Positions 46,064 to 56,459 of a stretch of 64,000 nt of DNA are shown here, in pieces. Position 1 is the first letter of the stretch. Each line of letters opens with the position of its first letter. Location of the stretch: the NCBI GenBank assembly GCA_012934845.2, contig WNNJ02000375.1, positions 149,985 to 213,984 on the forward strand. Reading direction: 5' to 3'. The translations under genes and the position numbers were made by a program. The stretch is from Pomphorhynchus laevis (Eukaryota > Acanthocephala > Palaeacanthocephala > Echinorhynchida > Pomphorhynchidae). The notes beneath the pieces were generated by a model. That model ran no database searches and was not told the DNA's origin. It saw nothing but the letters and a program-made list of their open reading frames with translations.

Positions 46064-47225
46064 AATGGACATTTCGAAAGGTAAAACGTTAATTTCTTCT
46101 ACAATTCCTGAAATCAAGTAAGTGATTTTTCTGCTGTTAATTTGCCAGGAGAGGGAGTACTCCCCCAATCCCTAAACTAAAAAACCTTATTGTTATATCA
46201 ATGTCACAACCTCTGGAAAGGCACAATTGATTCAATGTCTTTCTAAAACCATTTATTGCTAAGTGTGCCAACAACCGAATCCTGTTCAATCCGGTCAAAT
46301 TTCATGAATCGGAAATAAAAATTTCCTTTGAAACCTCTGATATTGCGAAGGATTATGAGATCCTATTCGATTCAAATCTGAAACATATGGGTTCGTATCA
46401 CTTTAAACCCATTCAAACATATGTTAAAGTGAACAATATTTCTCCGCATCTAGAGGAAAATGACATCGAAGTTTTGAAAAAAGTTTACAAAATTTCAAAC
46501 TTCCGGTCTGTCATGGGGAAAAGTGAATTTCCACTTCCTGTAGGTTTCTGTTCATCCCCTATAGAGCATGCCGAAGCCCTTGCTAAATCGCCATATAATC
46601 CCTTTTTAGGGAACAACTTACACTTTATAGTTTAACAGAGGATCTTACCTACCCCCACTGTAACACATGCCATAAGTGGAGGCACTGGGCTATAAACTGC
46701 TCCAGATCAAAGACCTGCGGAGTCTAGTCTCCCATCATGCAAAAGTATTGGTTCCGGGGAGAAGTGTGTTTCACCCGCCCTATGCTCAAACTGTGGTGGG
46801 AGCCATCCTGCATGGTCTCGTAAATGTGCATGCTTTAAAGATTGCCGGCACGATTTCTCCAGGTCTGCTGTAGTCAAGAAACCCGATTCAACTTATTCTG
46901 GCACAGACTCAAGGATGACAGACAAGGACATCCTGAGTGTTATGGACGTTAAGATACATTCTGCCATCAAAAATGTGGAAAATATGGTCTCCGCCTGGGT
47001 CTCTGCATTTTATTCAAGTCCGGGAGTTTCCACTTAGCATGCTTTACCTAGCTCGAAAAAGAGGGGTCTCCGCTCACGTCATTCCCTTCATTAAGGACTA
47101 GAAACTCCGAAGATGAAAGACGAGTCGGCTTCACAGGAAAATAAAGACAATGCCCGTGGGCAAGTGCTCGCCCAGGACAGAGTTGGTGGCGGGAAGGGCA
47201 ACCTTTTCGCGCTTAGCTCTGTCTA
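46064..47225 (+). pseudogene. LINE B ORF1 (gag-like, with zinc knuckles)
   Basis: The plus strand starts MDISKGKTLISS and continues with FNVFLKPFIAKCANN, IKISFETSDIAKDYE, YHFKPIQTYVKVNNI and LEENDIEVLKKVYKI. Knuckles follow in shifted frames: CNTCHKWRHWAINC (CX2CX4HX4C) and CSNCGGSHPAWSRKC (CX2CX3HX6C), the latter typical of I/Jockey-type LINEs. The frame breaks several times. The homologous minus-strand fragment is at 28191-28637. Confidence 0.72.
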
Positions 47226-47284
47226 GGGATGAGGCAATCCCACCCAGCTGACCTAACACAATGCAGAGTACTTGTGAGCCTTTT

Positions 47285-49456
47285 TCACAAATATTCTTCA
47301 GTGGAATTCGGGAGGAGCTTCTGCCCTTAGACTTTTATCTGGTAGAGATGCAGATGTTATAGTCCTTCAGGAGACGCGGTCTATCCGCCTTCCTCAGGAC
47401 ATTACTCGATTCATCTCTAAGCACATTTGTTCCCACCATACTCCGTACATAACCCGGCCTCACTTTTCTTCATCTCTAGGACTCTTGACCTTAGTTAAAT
47501 GCTCATTAAGATCGTCCCTTCTACTCAACTATTCTTGTCCAGCCCTTTCTTGTTTAGTAATTTCACTCTGTAAGAACGGTAAACGCCTCAGTCTAGCCAA
47601 TGTCTACATCCGTCCAGGGGAGATTCACAAGAACCGTGACCTCCTGGATAGGATTATTGATAGCGACTATGACATGGTCCACTGTACAATGCAGTTGCGA
47701 CTATCCCCACTGTACAGTGGGGATAGCGACTATCCCCACTGTACAATGCAGTTGCGACAACATCTATCCACCTCTCATGACTTGATTTGCTGGCGAATAG
47801 AGGAGGATACGCTGCTTAGAAGGAGATTCCACTTTGATCCTATCAGAGTGGCTTTCTTTCAGGCAGCTATCCAACGCTTCCTCCGAATTAGTAACGAGAG
47901 TCTAACTGAATTTAATTCCCACCTCTCTTCGCAAGCCACCGCAATGCTTTCGACAACCTATAAAGACCGTGTTTACTGCCCCACCCCGACAAAACTCAAA
48001 ACCTTAGCGTATATGCTACGTCTCCCCAATCTCTCTGCGTCTGCCAGGCAAATTCTCTCGAAAGAATATTGCAGCACTAAATATAGGTTCAAACTGGGTA
48101 AGAATAGGGCAAGCATTGCTTCTCTTAATCCTGCCCAGTCTTCCTTCTGGAAGATATTCAAGAAGGAGAAGTTCGTTTGTCGGAAGGATTGGGTATGGGG
48201 TTGGATTGGTAATATAGGTTTTGACAAAGTTTTGGAGGAGTCACTATCCTTATGTAATTATGGTGCCACTCAATCTCCTCAGCCAATCCCGCTTTGGGGA
48301 GACTTCATAAGTAGGACTTTATCTGTAACATATATCCTTAACTGCTGGGGGCCTCTTCCGGGCACCTCCAAATCCGTCGCTCCACTCTCTTCTCGTGTCT
48401 GTCAGCTTTTGACAGCTGATCAAAGAAGATAAGTGGCCGTAATGCAATTAGCCGCCCCATCTGATGTGGCCGGCATCAACATTAGTAGACGTATATTTCT
48501 ACCTAAAAAATCCGGTCTCATGTCCTAAAGACCTGCGGCCCATATCGATTCAAAATTCCTTCGTATCGATCTACGAAAAAGCGCTTGCTCGTAGAATCCG
48601 CGATCATTTAAGTAGGCGAAATTTTATCCCAGTAAATTTCCATGGGTTCGTCAAAGGTCGCTCGGTCCATTCAGCAGTAGGTAAAGTGCATCAGTTCTGT
48701 CAGGATAATATCATCAACTTGCTGTGGCTGTTTTCCTTGATTTTTCTGCTGCATTTGACCGCATCTCCATTCCATATGTTATCTCTTCTCTAAGGTCCCT
48801 CGGGTTGCCTGCGAGAATTGTTAACATGGTAGAGATACTGCTGTACACCAAGCGATTCTATTATGAAGACGACCTTGATGCGCGTCAGTTCTACCCTATT
48901 GCGGGTGTGGCTCAAGGATCACCACTTTCTCCTATCTTATCTCTTGCTGCCTCCATTGAACTCTTTAAAATATTTAAACGCGAACAACGTCTAGTGGTAT
49001 ATGCTGATGATACCATAACCCTGTTTTCTGGACGCAGGTGCAAAGATGTAGTCTCGGTCATCAGCCGTTTCTTTTTAAGATTAAGAGACCAGTTACCAAA
49101 GTCCAATCTTATTTTAAACTTCGCCAACTCGCAGGTGGTTGTCTTTCATGGCGCCCCTGCAACAAAGCAAACGCTCAAGAGATTAGCACTCTCCGCCCTC
49201 TCCTCCATTTTGACTTATCAACCACTCCATGTCTTCACGTGTCGAGTAAAATACCTGGGGTTCACCGTTACGGTGAACTGGTTGGCGAAAGCAGACCTGG
49301 ATAGACTTAAACGTATCCTGAAGAGAGCTAGATGGGCTCTGAAACTGGCTCAGCATCTGTCATTGAAAGGGAAAACTCAGGTGCGCCTCTGGTGCACTTG
49401 GGCTATCTCGAGATTAGTCTTCTTCTCTAGTGGACGTCCCCCAGAGCAAAGGCTAA
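47285..49456 (+). pseudogene. LINE B ORF2 (endonuclease remnant and RT)
   Basis: The endonuclease begins ILQWNSGGASALRLL with VIVLQETRSI (47288-47385), then SLANVYIRPG (47595-47620). Most of the rest of the endonuclease is replaced by a short duplicated, palindromic stretch at 47679-47757. RT: DLRPISIQNSFVSIYEKAL, FHGFVKGRSVHSAVG, AVFLDFSAAFDRISIPYV (motif A, 48726-48780), VAQGSPLSPILSLAASIELF (motif B), RLVVYADDTITLFSGRRC (motif C), VKYLGFTVTVNWLAKADLD and RPPEQRLR, after which LINE A takes over at about 49457. One long open stretch covers the RT (48724-49491). Clade within the I/Jockey group not resolved. Confidence 0.83.
47679..47757. repeat. Direct duplication enclosing a 26-bp perfect palindrome
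   Basis: A 22-bp segment at 47679-47700 recurs exactly at 47736-47757. Between them, 47701-47726 (CTATCCCCACTGT plus its reverse complement) is a perfect palindrome without spacer. It lies inside the LINE B endonuclease, where coding sequence has been lost. Confidence 0.96.
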
Positions 49457-51800
49457 GATCTCTTCTGCCTGACGGAATCCTGGCACTCTGATTCTGACGA
49501 CTCTCCATCCACCGTTTGCTCTCTGCCGGTTGCTCACTAGTCGAATCCGCTCACCCCCTCAGCAAATCCCACTCTAAATTCTCTAATCATTGCGGGATTG
49601 TCGCATTCGCCCGTCACCCCGCGTCTATTCGCTAAATCACTTCCCCCTTTCACTCCTTGCTCTTTTGAACTGCTCACTTGTCGTTCTTCTAACCCGATCA
49701 CTCTAGATCTCGCCATTGTATACCGTCCTGGTTCATCCGCTCCTACCTCCTTATTTTTTACCGAACTCGCTGACATTCAGTCTCACTGTTCTCTGTCCTC
49801 AATTTGACATCCAGTGCCTACTCTCGAAGCGTCGACTCCGTCATGCTTTTCGAGTATATCACAGCTCTCTCAGACGTGATTTCCGCTCGATCTTTCTGTC
49901 ATACCGTCTTTCCGTGATACCTATCTTGCTCATTGGCGGTCTCATCTTCACCTACTACGTACCAAATGCAACTCCTTCTGGCAGCATAAAATCATTTTCT
50001 CATTCAACTCTAAGACTCTATGGCATACTTTTTACTCAATCCTTGCTCGCTCCTCTCTGCCGTGCAACATAAATCCCCATGATTATTCGTCATTTCTTCA
50101 GACCAAAGTATCCACGTTGCTCTCTCTCACACCCCGGTCTCCATCCTATCCCACTCTGCCCCGCATAGCATCATCCTTCCGGAACTCTTTCATCTTCTCC
50201 CCGTCACACCGAAGTATCATCTGTCCTCATGTCGTTGCCAAACCCAACAAAACCTCACCTGCCGATCACCTGCCTACTCACATATTAAAATCCATATGCT
50301 CATCGATATCCTCATTTCTCACAATATTGTCTAACTCGTCCATCCGCAATCGTATCTTCCCTTTACACTGGAAATCCGCCATCGTTCGTCCCCTCCTTAA
50401 GAAACAATCGCTCGACCCCTCCCTTCCTTCTAGCTATTGCCCATTTCACTACTCCCTACTCTTTCTAAGCTCTTAGAACGTCTCATCTTAATACAGATCA
50501 ACGCTTATCTATCATCATCCAATCTGTACCTTCCTTTCCAATCCACTTTTCGCTCTAATCATTCCACAGAAATGACCTGCATGAAAGTTTACAACGACTT
50601 ACTCATTTTTCGAGACAACACTCTATGTAGTGTTTTCATCTCCCTCGACCTCTCCTCTGCATTCGACATTGTCGACAACTCCGTCTTTCTTTCTCGCCTT
50701 CGATATGATTACGGATTTTCTTCCTCCGTAGTATGGTTTGCCTCATATCTATCCGACCATTCCTTTCGCGTCTGTTCTAATTCATCATCCTTCCCTCCCA
50801 TCCCTATTTTTTGCGGGTCCCACAAGGTACAGTCCTAGGTTCACTTCTTTTATCTCTTCTACATGACAATCTCACTCATTTATCAAACCTTACTCCTTCT
50901 GACGTCGTATAATTCGCCGATGACATCATCATATATGCTTATTCACCCACCCATCGCATACACGATATCGGCATTTCTGTCTCCAACTGTCTTTCTTCTA
51001 TCTACAAACATCTCTCCAATCTTCGTCTCGTTCTAAACCCCGACAAGTCTAAAATAATGTGGATCCTCCCCCGTAAACCAAACATATCTCCTCCCACCGT
51101 ATCTTTTGCATCATCGATCATCCCCATAGTACACAATCTCACTTTCATAGGCTTCCATTTTGATGATCACATTTTCCTTAAACCCTTCGTCCGTGACAAG
51201 GTCCGCTCGTATAACTTAATTCTCCGTGACATCTGCCGTATCCGCTCCCTTATCGACTTCCGTTCTTGTATGTATCTTCTTTCATCGATTCTTTTCCCTA
51301 AAATCAATTACTGCCTTAGCCTTTTCGCCAATTCTCCAAAATCCATTATCGTAACCCTACAACCAATAATCAACTATGCCGTTTACGTGCTCTTTCGTCT
51401 CCGTCGCTTAGACCACATATTTACATATCTTGCCCAACTCTCCTGGCCTACCATCCACATTCGCATCATACTCCGCCTTCTCGTAACTTTTCGTCTCATC
51501 GCTGGCGGCTCCCCATCGTTCATCAACCTTCCTTTCTTAAACGACAATCGCCCCACCTCGCTATCGCTGCGTTCCCGTCATACCCTCTTACCCCACGTTC
51601 CCAATTATTCCAACAACTATGGTCTCCGATCCTTCCTCGTCACCGCCTCACTCGCCTAGAACAAACTCCATCTCGACGTCCGCCGCGCTCCCTCCTTTAT
51701 CACATTCAAACACCTCCTCCGTTCACCCCTTCTCGACACGTGATTTACATTTTTGTTTTGTTGTGGTCATGTAAGCGTGCGCTGGCACACATTTGCCACG
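49457..51800 (+). mobile_element. LINE A copy, 5'-truncated with internal endonuclease deletion
   Basis: Begins inside the endonuclease (TCTTCTGCC...GAATCCTGGCAC equals LFCLTESWH) and runs to the 3' hairpin at 51775-51790. At about 49800 sequence jumps from SHCSLSSI to the region just after the endonuclease, so catalytic blocks LGDFN and SDH are missing. RT pieces are recognisable: ISLLPTLSKLLERLILIQIN, SLDLSSAFDIVDNSVFLSRL, FADDIIIYAYS-like motif C near 50915, and the frame 51057-51659. A short second 3' end (GTAAGCG...GGCACGCATTAGCCAC) lies at 51860-51905. Confidence 0.9.
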
Positions 51801-51910
51801 TTATTATAAACCTTTTTTTAATACTTTTTTTATGACTTTTGATGTTTTTTGTTAGTTAGTGGACTTGTAAGCGTAGTTGGCACGCATTAGCCACTTTAAA
51901 TAAATTATTA

Positions 51911-52280
51911 TTAATAAATTTAGTTTTATTAAACTTTCGTTTAAGTTTTTTAACTAAACTTTAAAATCACGTATTGGGCTTATTTGAGGGAACCCGTTTA
52001 GTATGTAAATTTTAATGAATAGCATTTTGAAAAAAAGAGTTAATTAATCATAATTAATTAAAAATATTAATTTTCCATCTTGTTTGTAATTGCATTGCTA
52101 TTTAGGAATTATTTTAAACAATTTTTTTATAAAAATTTCACTTTTTAATATAAAGACCTTTTAATCTTTCTCATATGTACATACGATTAAAACATTTTTT
52201 GCAGATCATGATCAACAATTACTATGTAATTTACTGCCAATTTTTTATTTAATAAAATATAATCCGTATACAAGCTCAAG
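51911..52280. other. Putative upstream region of the DNAJC25-like gene
   Basis: AT-rich, no repeat or coding motif. AATAAAATATAATCC at 52248-52262 could act as a TATA-type element, 20-30 bp before the ATG, but AT content makes this weak. Confidence 0.3.
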
Positions 52281-53303
52281 ATGATAGGCAACGTTAATAC
52301 CAGTCTCAAATTTATTATCATAATGAGTGTTCTCGTTGTTCAGTTACACTCAAAACTTATTAAAGAACTTTATTGTGGAGAATTCAGTTGTTACGATGTA
52401 CTTAATGTGGAACGAAATGCGAGCAAAATGATAATTTCAAAGGCGTATCGTAATCTCGCCAAAATCTATCATCCAGATCTTGCAAAAACCGATGATCAGC
52501 GGAATACATTTTCCGATAAATTTCAAGAGATAGCGAAAGCGTACGAAACACTGCGGGATGATGGCGTTCGCGAAGATTATAACCAATATCTCGATGATCC
52601 AACTGCGTATTATAAAACATATTATAAATACTATCGTAGGCGCTTATCTCCCAAAGTTGACGTTCGAATTGTTATCGCCGCATTCGTAATTGTTGCATCT
52701 GGCATCCAATATTATATACAACATTCAACATACGAGCAAACCATGAATTCTTTTTTAAACGTGCCAAAATTCAAAAATCAAGCAATGCAAATTGCTCGTC
52801 AACAAGGTCTGTTGATTAACGACAGAAAAGAGAAACGGTCATTTGACAGAACAGAAATTAAATACAGACAAGATATAATTTTAAAGGAAATAATTGCCAA
52901 AGAATTAGGAGCGGATCGTGTTCTTCAGCCTTCACTTAAACGCATTTTCGTCATTCAGTTCGCTTGCCTACCTTATACTATTATTAGATACTTTGTATGG
53001 CTCATTCACTGGTACGTCAAACATAGCTTAATGAATATACCGCTTACCGTAGAAGAAAAATTATATCTTATTCGCAAAAACATGCGTCTAAGTGACACAG
53101 AATTTAAGCTGCAATATGGAGGTAGCGGAGATTATGATAAGCTATTGAATTCAGAATTGTGGGATTCGGAACGGTACAAAGCATGGGCAGATGAACAAGA
53201 AGAGATCAGGCAACGCCGACTGATGCAAAGTGGACGATATAAAAGTTATCAGCGTTGGTTGAAAAGCGGATCCGCCAGTCAAATAACATTTGATCCAGAT
53301 TAA
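52281..53303 (+). CDS. DNAJC25: DNAJC25-like membrane J-domain protein
   Basis: A 340-residue uninterrupted frame close to the usual family length (about 360). Hydrophobic signal-like segment 5-24; YCGEFSCYDVLNVERNASK opens the J domain (about 31-101) with the HPD motif at 64-66, which stimulates Hsp70 ATPase; FQEIAKAYETLRDDGVREDY closes it. A first membrane segment follows PKVDVRIVIAAFVIVASGIQ (about 127-147), a second is near 222-246 (VIQFACLPYTIIRYFVW). The C-terminus ends YQRWLKSGSASQITFDPD, matching the RW(L/M)K...LTF ending of the family. The expected role is an ER/endomembrane Hsp70 co-chaperone. No intron is visible: either a single-exon gene or an intact retrocopy. AATAAATG at about 53311 may serve as a polyadenylation signal. 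Confidence 0.93.
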   Translation: MIGNVNTSLKFIIIMSVLVVQLHSKLIKELYCGEFSCYDVLNVERNASKMIISKAYRNLAKIYHPDLAKTDDQRNTFSDKFQEIAKAYETLRDDGVREDYNQYLDDPTAYYKTYYKYYRRRLSPKVDVRIVIAAFVIVASGIQYYIQHSTYEQTMNSFLNVPKFKNQAMQIARQQGLLINDRKEKRSFDRTEIKYRQDIILKEIIAKELGADRVLQPSLKRIFVIQFACLPYTIIRYFVWLIHWYVKHSLMNIPLTVEEKLYLIRKNMRLSDTEFKLQYGGSGDYDKLLNSELWDSERYKAWADEQEEIRQRRLMQSGRYKSYQRWLKSGSASQITFDPD

Positions 53304-54399
53304 CATTTATAGAATAAATGTTAGTTAATGAATAAGTATAAATCAACCGATGATTATTCCGTGGCGACTTTATCGATTTTGTAAGGCTGTTATTTTATTT
53401 GTTTTATCCTTCTGACTCATTAGAGTATACCGTAATCCTTCTTATATTAAATACACAAAAGTAATTTTATGATTGATATTCGGGAGAATATTATTTTACA
53501 ATGACTATTGCTGTTATCTCCAGAAAATACATCGTTCTTTTATTATTTTTATAAATCGATAATTCACTCATTAATTTACTAGTTATGGATTGATAGAGCG
53601 AGTAAAGGTTTTACAAATTCGAATTTTTAATAGTTTAATATCATTATCAGAACAAAAACAAAAAATACAATTATTCGAACGTGTAATGCACAATGAACAA
53701 CGAAAATTAATTAAAAAATATATTTTTTAAATTCATTACTGTTATAATACGAATACCACGAAGGTTATATTTAACAATTTATAACAAAGTAAACAAGTTA
53801 GTTTATATCATAACATTCTTCTGCTGTATGTTGATTAATCTGATCCTCGTCTTCTAATCCTTTAGATATTCCGGCATCCTTCGAGAGCGATTGCTGGTCC
53901 ATGTTGGTAATATCCTTATTGAGTACAAGACAAAGCCGCTAATGTCTATTCAGTCTGTTCAGTGTTGATATTAAAAAATAAAACAAACAAATGAAGTGTA
54001 GAATGTAATCAGCTGAATGGGTAGTTCAACACTGATTCATGGTTCGAGCTGTCATGAATCCACTTCCTCACTTGTTGATTAACGATGGGAGTGTCTCATC
54101 ATTCGATGATTTTTACCAGGGGAAATTTATAGAGGGTTATGCGATGTCCACGACAATTTGTAGTTGTAAACTTTATAACATTTGTGGAATATTTTTCAAA
54201 GGATTTGACAACTGGCCACATTGCCATGAGATCAAGATACAGTAGTCTTTGTCTCAAGATACAGTAGTCTTTGTAAGGATAACCTGTCCTCATACGAATT
54301 CAAATTATGAAAACAAATTCGAGACCCGTGACGAAGCACTGATTCAAGATCGGCAATTTATTTTTTAGTACATGGAAAAACAGCTTGAATGCGATACTC
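53304..54399. other. AT-rich flank downstream of DNAJC25-like gene
   Basis: No gene supported. A 22-bp direct repeat (CTCAAGATACAGTAGTCTTTG-type) occurs near 54230-54275. Confidence 0.5.
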
Positions 54400-56170
54400 A
54401 AGATGTGGACAAACCAAAGAACTATATTATTATTATTTCGACAAACAGACGAGCAAAGCTCACAGTTGCACTGTTAAAAAAAGAAAAAGTAAAGAAAAAA
54501 AGACTCACAAACAAAAGTCAAAAAAAGTTCATGTTTGAATGCTGAAACCGATCTTGAGTTGACAATTTCTTCACTTAATCGGTTCCACTTACCTACGATT
54601 CGGTGTCCAAATTGTACAGTTTTAGAGCGTATAACTCGGCGATGGGCTAAAGTAAAATTGTGTCCACGCAAAGCCCGACTTTTCCGAACAGTCATCAATT
54701 CTCTTAAGACGGGATTTCCCTTGTGTAAAGCTTTCCATGTTGAACACATATCTCGCCGATATGTGTTCAACATATAGGAGTTTAAAGACAGAATGATACA
54801 TTCTCGGGAAGCAATTTTTGATGCAATACAATGCTCGAACTGCCTTACTGCGAGCAAAGTCAGTATTCAATCGTGTTTTAGTGTCTTATGTATCATTGCA
54901 CCCAAATCCTTTTGTTTCGATACAATAGTAAGTATCTGTCCTCTAATATAATAATTATGATGGATCTCAACGCTACCTAACCTCACACATACGCATTTAC
55001 TTATATTTAACTTCATCTGCGTTGCTTCACTCCATCCATAAATGCGGTCACCACAATGGGACTCCACAATTTACATATCTTGTAGTGAAAATGTGGCTCC
55101 CTATTCTAACTCTCTAGAAACGTCGACTAAGGAATTCCCGAACCCAATTGCAGATGGTACAAGGAACACCATAGTGAGATAACAAATAAATTATACATAA
55201 GTGTGGAACTCGATCTAATGCATTTGAAAAATCTAAAAAGATAACGTCGACGCATTTACCTGAGCGAGTCGCCTCAATCCACAATTCACGGGCTGATAAT
55301 ATGTTAGTAATACACGACCGCTTGGAATGAAAACCGTGTTGTGAATTTGTAATAATCCTGTGATCATCTAAATGATGCAAAATTCTACGGGCAATCAATC
55401 TCTCCAGAACTTTATATATGGAACTTGTGAGGCATATATGTCTATAGTCTGAGCAAGATGACGGTATCAATTTTTTGGGAATTGGGACAATAATTGCAGA
55501 CTTTCACAAATAAGAAACTCAGGAGTTGGAAATACTGTATTGGAATATTTGAGCAAGAAATAGAGCAAGACATGAAGACAGTTTTTAGAAGGAATGGAGA
55601 AATGTCATCCGGGCCTGTTGAGCTATAGGGATCAAGATTTCTTAAATATGTCTCAACTGCATTGGAATATATTTTAGAAGTTGTTGATCGTTGTGAAATA
55701 AGTCATAATCTCTCATTATTATCAGTTTTCACAGAATCATCACATGGAAGAGAAAAGCCGGAAGCGAGAGCTTCAGTGATTTCAACTTTATTAGTTAATA
55801 CACCATTCACTGTATTAATAGAATTGATTAGAGAAAGAATAATTTTATTGTGGCGAACATATGCCTAAAACTGTTTAGGCTGTTCATAAGCCTTAATCGC
55901 AATAACTGCTGCGAACTAATTCCGTTTTCTTAGTTTTAGTCTTGTACATAAGTTTCGTATTAGTCTATAACGAGTAATTAGATTCGAATCTGAATGTGAC
56001 ATGTGCCAAAGGTGATTACGAGTTTTCAACAAAATCTGATTAAATAGTTCATTATCTTCACCTATCACGCGAAGTGGGTGAAGATGACTAAAATTTAAAA
56101 AATTTTCAGTTTTGACCATTGACCATTGATGCCTTAATAATTTCTCACAATTACAACAGAAACGAATGCT
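54400..56170 (-). pseudogene. CR1-like LINE ('C2'), RT to 3' end
   Basis: Minus strand: linker LWHMSHSDSNLITRYRLIRN (about 55950-56010); SDYRHICLTSSIYKVLERLI, SQHGFHSKRSCITNIL, VDVIFLDFSNALDRVPH (motif A, 55205-55260), CNWVREFLSRRF; then, after loss of motifs B and C, MKLNISKCVCVRLG, KDLGAMIHKTL, RAVRALYCIKNCFPRMYHSV and a C-terminal RYRLSEEIVNSRSVSAFK-like stretch near 54540. Ends with an ATT-rich tail near 54420-54440. Source of the RT scraps in the minisatellite. Multiple frame changes; a fold-back lies at 54737-54773. Confidence 0.82.
54737..54773. repeat. Perfect 15-bp fold-back in LINE C2
   Basis: ATGTTGAACACATAT at 54737-54751 and its exact reverse complement at 54759-54773, with 7-base spacer. 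Confidence 0.97.
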
Positions 56171-56459
56171 AGAAGTAGACTCTTAAGCGAGTACATAATT
56201 TAAATGAAAAAAGTTTGAAAGATAAAATAACATACAAAGAAAATTTATAAGTGTTCAAGCTAATTACAATCAAAGAACTGAGCAACAAGAAGCCGATACG
56301 GGACGGACCGATTTACGACCGACGTTCACGAATCAAATCTTCTGATGTTACTGCCATTAACAACCCAGTATTTCTTTGGTCGTATCTGATAAATCACCTA
56401 ACATTTCTACCCTCATTGCATTTCTATGTCAAAATCAGATAATTCACGTGTTCTCGGGA

